Source: Copromyces sp. CBS 386.78 (Eukaryota > Ascomycota > Sordariomycetes > Sordariales > Sordariaceae). Taken from it: DNA of 64,000 nucleotides. The notes below the pieces were generated by a model. That model saw only the letters and a list, made by a program, of their open reading frames with translations, searched no databases and was not told where the DNA came from. The stretch is taken from assembly GCA_030685235.1 (NCBI GenBank), contig MU839123.1, forward strand, positions 186,001 to 250,000. The letters run 5' to 3'. This document shows, one piece after another, positions 46,440 through 58,468 of the stretch (its first letter is position 1; the number at the start of each line of letters is the position of its first letter). The position numbers and the translations under genes were made by a program.

Positions 46440-47333
46440 GAGTTATCAGAATTATGTTTGTCATGGATACAGCGCGTCCTTCGTTGGTCAACAATCATTC
46501 TTACGGCACACTTACTAGTCTTGGTAGCGGCACACTACACCTAATGGATTATTAAGCTTAAGCATTCAGTGATCTGAAACGGCTCTTGAGCAATGTTGCC
46601 ACTCCGGGTGTTGTTCTGTCACCGTCTTTTCTTTTCGCTGCTGGAAGCTCTTTGGCCCATGTGATCGTTGTTTGTTGTCCAGTGGCAAGTGAAAAGCGTT
46701 GCCGCGCGAGCCTCTTGCCTTTCTGCATGGCGGGGATTTGTTTTAGTGGAGTTTCAGGGGTAGTGTACACTGCGCTAGATGGGACCCTGCTAGTCTGCCG
46801 TGCTTTAGGTACCCCTGGAAGGCCGCCTGCCGGTCTGGACACTCAAAGGATGATGACGGGATGAGGCGTTCACGATCTTAGACCTTTCATCCTCCTACAT
46901 GCATCTGCATTCAGCTACCTTACAACCGACCTCACGACGGGGCTGTTTCTGGCTGGGATTGGTGTCTTCCGGTCACACAGTAAATAGTTTACTCGTTGGG
47001 CCGCGACATTTCCTCCATCCGGCCCCTTTGGACTTCTTCCTTCAATACAATAATCCGCCACCTCCACTTTCCTTCCATCCTCACGGGAGACGATCCATCG
47101 CATACTCTAATACCCACAGCACATCTTACTGCTACCCCATACACCTAGCATCTCGCAGCTTTCACTCCGGGAAAGACGATATATCATAACTCATCGATCG
47201 TATAGCGTAGTTCCTCAGCTCGGTGGACTTGTTCCGCCTATACGCTGGCCGACAATAAACCAGGACATCCCCCTCACCCAGGCAACTGCCACTCCGCGTA
47301 TCCCGGCTGGACTCTTTACCATAGTCTCACATC
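46440..47333. other. Intergenic region upstream of the GHKL-ATPase gene
   Basis: About 890 bp between tandem genes. The last 300 bp are C/T-rich leader-like sequence. Nothing else is supported. Confidence 0.5.
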
Positions 47334-50300
47334 ATGGACTATTCACAGCTTCGCGCCGCTGCTTTGCAGAACGGCGAGGATGAAGAAGCTGTCACCGTCG
47401 ATACCAGGGCCCTGATCGACAAGGTCCTGGCCAGATACTCTGGAGAATGGACAACCCTCAGAGAACTCATCCAGAACGCCGCCGATGCCCAGGCAACCAC
47501 AGTCAAGATCAAATGGGAAACCATACCCTCCGTCAGTGTTCCGGCTCCGCACACCATGGACCCCTCCGAGCTTCTCAAGCACACCCTCACCCACCATACT
47601 CTCCGTCGCCTTTTAGTCCAGAACGATGGCCAGCCCTTTGCCAACACAGATTGGGCACGCTTGAAGAGGATAGCCGAGGGCAACCCGGATGAGACCAAGA
47701 TCGGTGCTTTTGGTGTAGGCTTTTACAGCGTCTTTGCCGATTGCGAGGAGCCATTCGTCAGCTCAGGAAAGGAAGCCATGGCGTTTTACTGGAAGGGAAA
47801 CGCCCTCTTCACCAGGAAGCTGCAACTTCCGGTTGAACAGCATAGTCGGGAGACCGCCTTTGTTCTCGATTACCGGAACACAACAACGCCTCTGCCCAAC
47901 CTGCTCTCCGTCAGCCAGTTTCTTGGAACCAGTTTGACGTTTGTTTCCCTGCAGAAGATCGAGTTCTGGATCGACGATTGGAGAGTTCTCGCTCTGCAGA
48001 AGAAGTCATCACCTAGTGCTCAGATTTCTATTCCACGAGACCTCGAAACTAGAACCAAGGATGGCCTCATGAAGCTCACAGCGGCTGAGCAAACCAGCAC
48101 TCAAATCGATGCCAGTTTCATGAGTGTGTTGGGCTGGAAGCCTAAGCCTGCGGCATCGTCAAACAAGTCAGCCGAGTCTGCGTACACGCCAGAGCCTTCT
48201 GGTCTGAAGGGATTCTTCTCCAGGCTTACTTCGTCCGCCGCTCAGACGGCACAGCGCACAAAGGCGGCAAAGAAGGAGAAGGAAATTCAGGAAGCAATAG
48301 CCGAGGATCTCACTGCTGTGTCCACCTCGACCATTTTCCTCCGCATTACCGCGGCCCAAATAGCTACCAGCGTTTCCTCTTCATTTGCAGCCGAACTGGA
48401 GCGGGCCACAAAGAAGTCTCCACCAAAAACCACTCGGATTGCCCTTCTTACTTCATCTTACGATGAAACTGTCGCTTCTGAGGAGTCTACTGCCTCCAAC
48501 AAGGCCGCCAAGGCCATCGATATTTTCGCCTCCGTGTTGCCCAGCAAGAAGCCTGGTGGACGCGTCTTTATCGGCTTCCCAACCACCCAGACCACGGGTG
48601 CCGGCATGCACATTTCTGCGCCCTCAGTCATCCCGACCGTGGAGCGCGAAGCCATCGACTTGAATGCTCGCTGGGTACGAACATGGAACATCGAAATGCT
48701 TCGTGTGGCAGGCATTATTGCACGACTCGGCTTTGTCAATGACATGTCGGATCTGACCGACAAGCTGAAGAGGATATCCAGTTCCAACAACAGCAAGAAG
48801 GGATCAGGATATTCTCCTGAGGATGTCCAGAAGTTTGTGCCGGAGGCTCTCCATATCCTCAAGACCTACTCGTTTGAGGACTCTACCCCGAGCGCCCAGG
48901 TAGCCAAGATCATCGAGGAAGCCTTCTGGACCTCTTACCGGAAGGCGTCCATCGAGGTTTACTCTTCTCAGGGCGTGTTGCAGACGAACAACGTCCGGCT
49001 GTTTTCTGAGGATTACGCAAAGTTCCTGAGCGGGATCCCCATCATACTGAAGGATATGCAAGCCGCCCCGTTTATCCAGAAGCTAATAGACTATGGGCTG
49101 CTCGAGCATATCACTGCCGAAGATGTTGTCAAGGAGCTGGGATCAAAGGCCATGGACAAACAGCAACTCCACCATTTCGTGGTGTGGCTGGCCAAGACGG
49201 CCGCCTCGGGTGAACTCAAATATCACCAAATCCAGCATGTTCTCGATGTCGCCGTGGCTACGGTTTCTGACGACGGGAATGGTGGTGAGATTATTGCCTT
49301 GGGCTCCATCAAGAATTATCTCAACAACAGGATACCAGCTACACTACCTATTCCCCCAACCACTATACCTGTCGCCTTTACAGCCAATGTTCCTGAAGTT
49401 CAGCTACAGTCGATTGGCTGGGAGCCTCTAGGTATCGTCCCTTGGCTTAGGTTCTTGATCGCATCTGGATCCAGCAAGGATGAGGAGCATGATCTTACAA
49501 AGTCAAGCAAGTTCTCTGTACAAGTCCTTTCGGTTCTTTCAAAGAACTGGGAAAACTTGAACCCTAGCGATAAGTCATCCGTGGTGTCAGCCTTGGAACA
49601 CCTGACCGTCATTCCCACAAAGCTGGGCATGCGCAAGCCCAGGGAGTCTTTCTTCTCCAGTGTCAAGCTTTTCCACGATCTTCCGACCATCGAGGGCTGT
49701 GACAAACTCAAAGAGAAGTTCTTGGTGGCTTTGGGAGTTCGCAAGACTCTTGACTTGGAAACCATCTTCACCAGGCTTTTGAATCCTGCACCTGCCGCTG
49801 AGGGAGAAGCCGGGGCCAAGAAATGGAGTCATGTTGAGCTCATCAAGTACCTTGCTTCGGTAAAGAACGATATCCCGGCTGAGGATATGAAGAGGCTAAA
49901 GCAGTCCAAGCTCTGCCCTGCCGAAGACCGTACCTCCTCCGGGGGACCAGAGTCTAGTAAGGGTACTGAGAAACTCTACAAACTCTCTGAGCTCTATGAG
50001 CCCAAGGATTCTCTGCGGCTTTTGCAACTTCCGACTCTCCATTGGCCAGGCATCTGGAAGGCGAACAGCCCTGAGGGGGCCTTCGTTTTCTCGCTTGGGT
50101 TGCGCCCTTATCCGGCGGTCCCTGAGCTGATCGAGATGATGGCTTCTTCTGATGCAGACACTCGGAAGAACTCGATGGCGTACTTCATCAATAACTATCA
50201 ACTCAATCAGTACGGTACCTACAACCTGTCGAAGATCGACAACGCCATCTTGCCGCTCCAAGGGAATGAGAAGAAGCTAGTCCGTCCTTCCGCATGCTTC

Positions 50301-52920
50301 ACGAATCCAGATGCAGCAATTCTTGGTTACGACATCCTGCGACGAGACCTTCATGATCATGCCAGCAAGTTTGGCGTCGCGCGTGATCCGAGCATTCTGG
50401 AGTGCGTTGGCAGGCTGATTGCTAATCCACCCAATGATCATCAGGAAGCCGTCAGGGTGTTCAGCTACTTCACAACCCGTATTGCAGAACTAGGATTGTC
50501 TCACGTTACCAAAATTCGCAGTTCCGCTATCATTCCCGTGACGCGACGGAAAGCGTCCGGCGAAAAGGGTGAGACCAAGGTGGTCTACATCACTCCCCCC
50601 AACTGCTACCTTGGAACGTCCTCTACTTACGGCGATATCTTCGACTTTGTTGATTTCGGTCCCAACGCCAATGTGTTCCTTTTCAAATGCGGTGCGAAGG
50701 AAGAACCAACCAAGCCGGAGATTGCCCTTATGGCCTGTAGCGAACCGGCAAGACTCTTGAGCACTTTACAGAGCTCAGAGAAGTATCTTAATCTCCTCCG
50801 GTCTCTGGCGGATGAGATTGCTACTCTCAAGAAGGATAAGGAGTTGTTCAGGAAGATGACTTCATCTGCCTGGCTTCTCGGCTCCCGCGACATCTCCAAC
50901 ACCAAAGAGGAGCCTGACTCGGGCGATTATGATGCGCCTATCAAGCAGTACCAGCTCGCTTCACCTCAGCAGATTACGATCTTGGACGATATTATCTGCT
51001 ATCGTCTTTTCAAGGACTCCTTGCTCTTCGCACCCGAGGACGATGCTCTCGAGGCCTTTTACGCCGCGCTGGGGTCCGAGGAGATCAGCAGCAAAGTCTC
51101 CATGGAGCACAGAATCGGCCCTGCCGCCGAGAAGCAGGATATTGCGGCCACCATGCGCAAGCTTGTCATTGAGCGCTCCAAGATCTTCTTGTTCGAGTAC
51201 TCCAAGTACAAGAAGTCCTCCATCAAGCACGACGCAAGGTGGTTGGAGAAGAACTTGCAGGTCAAAGCTGTCACCTCCTTGGCTCTTAGACGATCACTCA
51301 AGGGATACAACCAGCAACATACCGAAAAGCGTTCCGCGGCCGCTGTGTACAGGGACGGCAACTGGATTCTTTACATGTCCACCCACAGCCGTCCAGACCT
51401 GTACCAGGTTGGGCAGGCCATCTGCACAATGTTGCTGAGCCGCCACGGTCAGCAAGCTTACTTCTTCATCGAGCCATTCCTCAAGCTGGACCTTCTGGAG
51501 CTCCGCGCGCGTGGCTACAATGTTGACCGCATTCTCAGAGCGAAGGCTGCAGAGGCCCGGATCGCCGAGGAAGAGAGACGCAAGGCGCTTGAGGCGGAAG
51601 AGCAGAAAATCCGTGAACGCGAGAAGGACTGGGCACAGCAACAGGTGGCGACTACCGCCGACAACACAGTAGCCAGGGCTCCTCAAACCCCTAGGCAGCC
51701 CGATCATCCTCGTATGCCGGGAGGCTTTGATGATTCTCCGGATCATGACCCGGCTCCTCAGCCCCTCAAGAGGTTTGGAGATCTCTTTAGCGGCATCAAG
51801 AAGCAACTCGGCCTCGAGGCTGATGACGGCTCCAACAGGCCGCCTGCTCAGCAACCCGGTACTCGTGCACCTGAGCAATTGGGGTCTGGTAGCAGCGGCG
51901 GCGTCGGCGGCGGCAGTGACAGTGGCACCGGCAGTGGCAGCGGCGGTGGTACTGGTACCGGTGGCAGCAACAACGACGGACGAGTTACCTCGCCCGCGGT
52001 GGTGCAGCAAAATCTGCTCAGCGCCATCAAATCCACCCGCGCGCACGATTCCTCCGGTGTCTTCTCTCCTCCCACCCAGACGGAGATCACCGAACAATCC
52101 ACCTACTGCGACTCAACCCCCGCCACCAACATGAACTTCGTTGCCGAAGCACCGGGCGGCATGCGCGTCTTCCTCGCCAAGGACGTGTCCGTCAACCCGG
52201 GCCAGTTCCTCAGCTCGAACATTGCCGGCATCAGCAAGTTCGAGACGCTCCTCAGGGACGTGGCGAACGTGTACAACCTACCCGCTCAATCGCTGCATAT
52301 CTACTATGATGAGCAAGGGCCGACGATCGCGTTCAACAAGAGCGGCAGTATCTTTTGCAATTTTAGGTTTTTCTCCCAGCTCCATCTGGCCAAGTTGACT
52401 GGTGCTGGTGGCATGGGCAGAGCCGAGGCGACGGTTTGGTGGTGGGTGACTATTGCGCACGAGCTGGCGCATAACCTTGTTAGTCCTCATAACTCGGCGC
52501 ATAGTTATTATACGTAAGCTCCTACTCCTCCTACTCCTCCTTGCTTCCCCTCTATTATTGTCAACGAAAACTAACCAATGTGTAAAATACAGCGAGTCCT
52601 TCATCCAAGAGTACTTTGGCAAAATGATGGCCATGACAGCTATGTGGGCAACCCAGTCGCAGACTCAGTCTCAAGCATCGCTTCCTGCACCACCACCACC
52701 TCCTCCTGGACAGCAGGGAACCGGTGTTCTGGGAAGTATAGCTGGAAATCCGTTCCATACGGCGCACTCTAGTCTTTCGTCTGTGGCTGCTCGAGGGCAA
52801 CAGGGACAACAGGGACACCAGGAACCCCCGCCGCCTTATGAGGATGGGAATGGGAGGAGCTTGACTGGTGGTCAGGGTCAGGGGCATGGGAATCAAGGGT
52901 ATCGTAGTCTTCTTGATTAA
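47334..52920 (+). CDS. Large sacsin-like GHKL-ATPase protein (DUF3684 type) with C-terminal WLM-like HExxH motif
   Basis: Two exons, 47334-52513 and 52593-52920, give 1835 residues. The N-terminus is an Hsp90/sacsin-type GHKL ATPase: N box RELIQNAADAQAT (Glu44, Asn48, Asp51) and G box KIGAFGVGFYSVF (about 122-134). A long central region typical of the fungal DUF3684 proteins follows, then a charged helix (about 1400-1440), a Gly/Ser-rich linker (about 1518-1550) and a final domain with IAHELAHNLVSPHN (HELAH at 1709-1713, His1719) followed across the intron by ESFIQEYF. That motif has the form of a zinc metallopeptidase of the WLM/Wss1 or SprT kind. The tail is Pro/Gln-rich. The likely role is as a chaperone or protein-quality-control ATPase; this is inferred only from the fold. 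Confidence 0.85.
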
Positions 52921-53979
52921 GCGAAGCGTCTTGCTTTATTTGGTCTGGGCGTGGCGTGGTGTTTAAGAGGGGAGTGGTTTGTTCATAGAGGTAGATGGCT
53001 GACCGGGATGGGAAATGTTAAATATAACGTAGAGAGAGATGAGCGAGGGTAGATGAGTAGATCTCTTTCAGTGTACAAACGGTGTCTGATATACATATAT
53101 GGGGTAAAGGGTTCATATATAGGTACTCGGCGTTGCTCATGTTAGAAGAAGGAATGAATACACGTATCATCGGTCTTGTTAGGCATTGAGCTCAGTGGTC
53201 TGGGCTGGGCGAGAGGGATGGGCATGAAATTTCGGAATCACTTCCCAGAGACCAGGCAGTCAGCTAGTCACTCTCAAGTAACAATCTCGATTATTCTTCA
53301 AATCTACCTAGTTAGTCAAGTTGCCAAGATTCATCCGCCCATTGTTTGCTGCTGCTGCTGCTGGTGTGAAAACACCTACCTACCGTATGTTCAGGTAAAG
53401 AGAGAGTGATGATGATGCGATGTCAGACAACCACACAGATTTTGTGTGTGTGATACAGACGTTGAAGAGTTACGTAAACAGGTTACCCAGTGAAGAAGTG
53501 TCGGATGTCAAGTAGGTATTCCAGTAAGGGTGTCGCGGACGGAAAGAGTCTTTCTTCAGTCCTTCCAGACGAGATCCTCCCCGTTCGTTCTAAGCAACGA
53601 GACGGAATACTTACCACCCGTACGTGACGCGTCAAAGGGACTTACTCAGTAAAGGAAATGATTTCGTCAGATGTATCAGTACCTAACTGTGGAATATAAT
53701 CAAGTCGAATATCTTACGTGTCTGCAAGTAAATAGATGAAAGATCCACGGTTCCTTTGTGAACTAAATGTTGTCCCTTTTCTCAGACAAAAAGATTATCA
53801 AAGATGTCGTTGGACTACCTAATGTACCTATCATTCAGATACCTAGTTTCTTTTCGGGATGGGCATCTTGGTAGTGGCCGATGTTGGCTTGATAGGATAT
53901 TATTGACTTGGATGATAATGAGGATATGATGCTCTTGCTGTCTCGAAATAGAGTCATGGATCAGTCAGTTTCATCTGGC

Positions 53980-54276
53980 TTATCTGATGGTTTTTGGCCA
54001 AAATGTTCCTGGGGATTGTACTTTCACAAACTGAACTTTCATGGCGTGGTATGATGCGGTAGATGTGTTGATGTGTAGCTTAAGTGAAGGAACCTTCTTG
54101 TACCATTCACTTTCTGCATAACCTTCATAGATGTGATCATCGTCATGAGCAAGGAAAGCACGTCTACCGTCGAGCTTGGCGAGATAATCAACCTGCAAGG
54201 AACGAGGTACCATACCGGACAGATGGGTCATCCATCGATCACTCTCGTCCATCAACGTCCATCCAACCCTGATCAT
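53980..54276 (-). CDS. Possible small hypothetical protein
   Basis: A 98-codon frame starting MIRVGWTLMDESDRW and ending GTFWPKTIR. Codon choice is fairly natural for this genome (many C- and T-ending codons) and the composition is balanced, unlike the shadow frames around it. I recognise no family, signal peptide or membrane segment. A CTTGCAG word before VDYLAKLDG looks like a splice acceptor, so it could be the last exon of a longer gene whose 5' part I cannot find. It may equally be chance. Confidence 0.3.
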   Translation of the reverse strand: MIRVGWTLMDESDRWMTHLSGMVPRSLQVDYLAKLDGRRAFLAHDDDHIYEGYAESEWYKKVPSLKLHINTSTASYHAMKVQFVKVQSPGTFWPKTIR

Positions 54277-55990
54277 CGAGATCCTTGGACCCTTTTGCAA
54301 ACCCGAACACCGACGAGATACCGCATGATAGTCTCGTCACCCGTCTGCACCTTCGTTTTCCTTCGACCCTGATCTTCAAGGGGCATGGTATCCGGTCGGC
54401 CGCATACGCATGGTTGAAGCCTACTCGCCCTCGAGTTGATCAAGGGCTACCTACCCTGAGGCTTGGTGCTAACCTTCTCCTGCCCAGGCGAGCAAGCTAG
54501 CAAACCCGAGCACCGACAAAGCCTCCTCAGGATATTCAGGTCGCTCGTCCTCCTCCAACCTGGTCAGCAACAAGGTTCACATTTGACCTTATCAATGTAG
54601 CAGTCAGTCTTTTGAAGCTGATTTAGTCGTATCCGCGAGCACAAAGACCAAAGTCCGACACCGACATACCTACGTTCTTCAGTCCCCGAACAGCGACTGT
54701 GGGGGCATGGCTTGATTCTCTCCTCTTCCCAACAGCTAGCGCAGGCGAGGAGCAGCTGGTTATCATCTCTCGGAGCGATCGCGGAGTGTGGGTCGTGTGG
54801 GAGCTGCTGAAGCAGGGGAGGAAAGGTAACCTCCACATGGTTCCGGCGTTCCCAGAGAAAGACAACAACCAAGCTTTTTTGGTGCCGGGAGATCAACCGA
54901 GGATGGCTTTTCGACATCTTGTGGCGGAGAGTTTGGTGGGCGTCTAACACAAGGCATCCTGTCGTTTGGAAAGCATGACAAGCTTGGCTTTCAAAGAAGC
55001 GAGTTGTACAGGCCATGAAGAGAAACGACCATCATGACTTGCCTTTGACATTGTCTCGATATGGTCACGGAAAACCAATGTGAGGCGGTTTCGACGGGCT
55101 ATCTCCCGTCATTTCTGCTCAAAGACGCACAGTAACCGGTACATATCCGTTTCCTGATCTTTAGGAGCCATGGGGCGATACCCAAATTCCAGATGTCTCG
55201 CTAACAGTTCTGCAGCCATATCCAGTAAAGCACAAATAGCACAGTATCACGCAGCTAACAAATCAACTTGCCAAAGAAAGGAACGTCAGGGGCGGAGGCG
55301 AGCGAAACAGGCACGACAGGCCAGCTGACGCGGAGCCTTTACCCCGCTCCAGATCGTATACCAAACAGGGGCCAGGAGGGGTGGATGCCGAACCAACACC
55401 GAACAACACCTTCAACAGACCGCACACAACACAGAACCCGAAAGAAGCCGCAAGCAATCTCGTACCATTCAGATTTCGGCACAGCGGCCGCGCAAGCCGT
55501 GTCCGGCGGTTCCCTCGCGAGGAGAGCATCTTTGTCAGCCTTCAACAATTCTCAATCTCGGGATCTACATACCGCTATGGAGTCCCGCGTGGTTGTGACA
55601 GACGCATACACTACGTGTTAGCAGACGGGAAGTGCTAGATGCCTGAATAGCACAATGGAGGCAATGAAACAACGGTGAAGGTGATCAACGAGACCGGTGA
55701 CTGGCAAGCTTTTTTTTTACTTGTTGATCACAGATTTACAGGTTTGGGACACGGACGTTGTTGGTTGTCAATAGACCAACCACATGAACAGGAGGGGAAG
55801 CTGAAGAGAGCTTCACACTACCTATCGTGGCGTAAAGCCAAGATCGGATCGATATTGGGGAATACTATCTTATGTACAGCAAAAGCAGTACAAAAGTATT
55901 TGCTCACCTCGACACATCAAAGGAGAGTAGCTCTCATAGCTGTCTCAAAGACTCCGGCTAAACACACACCAGGCATTGTTCTATGTTGCC

Positions 55991-56329
55991 TCAACTAGAC
56001 CAAGATTGGCGAATAAGCAGCAGATGAAGCCATGGTTGCGTTCCCTTGAGACGATGATTCCGAAATATTTCCCGCGCCACCTCAAGGTCGGTATCCCATG
56101 AGCTATCCCGATGTGGCATTCTCCACGGCGTGACATAACGGCAACGACGGGACACGATTGGACGGAACTTGATGTAGACGATCGAATTGACCCTGGGAGG
56201 AACATACCGTACCCCGCTGTCTCTGTTGTTCCTCATCTCCTCATCGAGAACTAAGTTAGCCAATGATGCCGGATGGGACGCTGTCGAACTTGCCAGACTA
56301 GCTGTACCTTGATTGAAGGAGCTCGTCAT
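55991..56329 (-). CDS. Possible small hypothetical protein
   Basis: A 112-codon frame from MTSSFNQGTASLASSTA to LLIRQSWSS. The N-terminal third is Ser/Ala-rich; the rest is basic with RYVPPRVNSIVYIKFRPI. I know no relatives. It lies divergent to fdh, about 390 bp away, and an ATATAAAT word at 56411 is upstream. Support is only frame length and composition, so the call is weak. Confidence 0.28.
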   Translation of the reverse strand: MTSSFNQGTASLASSTASHPASLANLVLDEEMRNNRDSGVRYVPPRVNSIVYIKFRPIVSRRCRYVTPWRMPHRDSSWDTDLEVAREIFRNHRLKGTQPWLHLLLIRQSWSS

Positions 56330-56621
56330 GATGGGGGGAAAGAAAGAGCGAGAGGAAAAAGAGGGGCTCAAGTGAATGAGAGAGGATCAGTTCCCTTGGT
56401 CGTTTTGGAGATATAAATCATGGGCATCTCCCGATCTCATGGCAATCCCAAGTTCGTCTTGTCTCCAGTCACTACATCACCACTCTTCACTCAACCAGGC
56501 TTTGATCTGCCGTATGTTACCTTGCCTCTTGCATCAACCATTTCCTCGTTAGCAAGGAAAAGCAAAGACATGCTGACGCCTTGGATACCACCATCATCAA
56601 CAGTTCTCTATCCCGTTCCGA

Positions 56622-56630
56622 TATATAAAG
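56622..56630 (+). promoter_or_regulatory. TATA box of fdh
   Basis: TATATAAAG lies about 100 nt before the fdh start codon, a clear match in form and spacing for a strongly or inducibly transcribed gene. Confidence 0.6.
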
Positions 56631-56721
56631 ACGTTTGTTTCTTGTCGTCTTTTGTCCATATCGTCTTCTCTCGACGATAACTTCGCACCTTTATATCCCA
56701 ATAAACAAAACAACCGGCAAA

Positions 56722-58468
56722 ATGGTACTTTTAGCCCGCTCCATTACTTCTACCTCATCCTCTTCAAGCACATTGCTTTCTCGCTCTCTTTTGGCTTCAT
56801 GTACGCTTGCTAACAACAAAAAACGTGAAAAGGTCAAAGTTCTAGCTGTTCTCTACGACGGCGGCAAGCACGGCGAGGAGGTAAGATGCACATTTCCCAT
56901 TCCCACTTCCCACTTACTCCACTCTGTCCTGGAGTGGCCATTACCTATTTCCTTGGCATATCACCATCGAAGGCCTAGCCCTGTGATCAAAACAGAAGGA
57001 AAGATGAGACGAACTGAGCTGTCCATGACTCCTCAACTGTGCAAGAGAAGGAACGCAACAGCAATTGCGGGGTAGGCATGTATCACTGCATACTACCGGT
57101 AAAGTGAATGCATGAGGTCACGGAGCGGGTTCGGGATCCCTTCGGCGATGTGGGGCCCTACCCCGACCTGTCTGAATGCTTCCTTCCGGCTTGGCTTTTT
57201 TAGCGTGGTTGTTGGCTTGGCTTCTTCGTCATCTTCCAACAACATCATCATCATCGTGGACCATGGGAATGGAGACATGTGGGAGAAGAGTGACAATGGG
57301 CTAACAATACTCAACTCATCAATCAGGTGCCCGAACTTCTCGGAACCATCCAGAACGAGCTTGGTATCCGCAAGTGGTTGGAGGATCAGGGCCACACTCT
57401 CGTAACCACGTGCGACAAGGACGGCGAGAACTCGACCTTTGACAAGGAGCTTGAGGATGCTGAGATCATCATCACCACTCCGTGAGTTCTTCTTTTTTTA
57501 CGTCCATTACATATTTCCCGGTACTCAATACTAACCTCAACCACAGCTTCCACCCCGGCTACCTCACTGCTGAGCGTCTCGCTCGTGCCAAGAAGCTCAA
57601 GCTTGCCGTCACTGCCGGTATCGGTTCCGACCACGTCGACCTCGATGCCGCCAACAAGACCAACGGCGGCATCACCGTCGCCGAGGTCACCGGCTCCAAC
57701 GTCGTCTCCGTCGCCGAGCACGTCATCATGACCATCCTCATCCTCGTCCGCAACTTCGTCCCCGCCCACGAGCAGATCCAGGAGGGCCGCTGGGACGTCG
57801 CCGAGGCCGCCAAGAACGAGTACGATCTCGAGGGCAAGGTCGTCGGCACCGTCGCCGTCGGCCGCATCGGCGAGCGTGTTCTCCGCCGCCTAAAGGCCTT
57901 CGACTGCAAGGAGCTCCTCTACTACGACTACCAGCCTTTGTCGCCTGAGAAGGAGGCCGAGATCGGCTGCCGCCGCGTGCTCGACCTCGAGGAGATGCTC
58001 GCCCAGTGCGACGTCGTCACCATCAACTGCCCGCTGCACGAGAAGACCCGCGGCCTCTTCAACAAGGAGCTCATCTCCAAGATGAAGAAGGGCTCGTGGC
58101 TCGTCAACACGGCCCGCGGCGCCATCGTCGTCAAGGAGGACGTCGCTGAGGCCCTCAAGTCCGGCCACCTCCGCGGTTATGGCGGTGACGTCTGGTTCCC
58201 CCAGCCCGCCCCCGAGGATCACCCCCTCCGCTACGCCAAGAACCCCTTTGGCGGCGGCAACGCCATGGTCCCCCACATGTCCGGCACCTCGCTCGACGCC
58301 CAGAAGCGCTATGCTGCCGGCACCAAGGCCATCATCGAGAGCTACCTCTCCGGCAAGCACGACTACAGGCCTGAGGACCTGATCGTCCACGGTGGTGACT
58401 ATGCCACCAAGGCTTATGGTGAGCGCGAGCGCGCCAAGAAGGAGGCAGAGGCTAAGGCTTCCTCTTAA
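56722..58468 (+). CDS. fdh: NAD-dependent formate dehydrogenase
   Basis: The fully spliced form uses exons 56722-56724 (ATG only), 56833-56880, 57327-57481 and 57547-58468. It gives 375 residues starting [17 protein letters not shown], the known Neurospora start and length. Formate is oxidised to CO2 with reduction of NAD+. The D-2-hydroxyacid dehydrogenase fold shows the substrate stretch [14 protein letters not shown]-site Rossmann loop, VNTARGAIV, the [11 protein letters not shown] block and the catalytic His in [12 protein letters not shown]. If the first intron (56725-56832, 108 nt, no stop) is retained, a 411-residue form gains an acid-free, Ser/Arg-rich leader ([16 protein letters not shown]) that looks mitochondrial. 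The Rossmann fingerprint reads AVGRIG, with Ala172 in place of the first Gly. The coding region is very G/C-rich at third positions, as in highly expressed genes. Confidence 0.95.
56881..57326 (+). other. Long fdh intron (446 nt)
   Basis: This intron is several times longer than most introns in the window. It starts GTAAGA and ends CAATCAG. It contains a GGGTTCGGGATCCC word but no tRNA-like fold or conserved frame that I can see. Confidence 0.7.

Larger units (their letters stand above)
52921..56721. other. 3.8-kb region with no recognisable conserved gene
   Basis: The longest gap in the window. It is less G/C-rich than coding regions and contains a (GCT)5 microsatellite at about 53348-53362. 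Two short minus-strand frames with fairly natural codon use are listed separately. I see no transposon terminal repeats, no transposase or reverse-transcriptase motif and no tRNA. Confidence 0.55.

Noticed and set aside
54699..54947. Plus-strand frame with natural-looking composition (ISRSDRGVWVVWELLKQ)
   Set aside because: It has no ATG and no convincing upstream exon, and I know no family for it. It could be a remnant exon but cannot be supported as a gene.
57124..57140. GGGTTCGGGATCCC word inside the long fdh intron, resembling a tRNA B box
   Set aside because: No matching A box, acceptor stem or anticodon arm at proper spacing; the word is better explained as a short inverted repeat.
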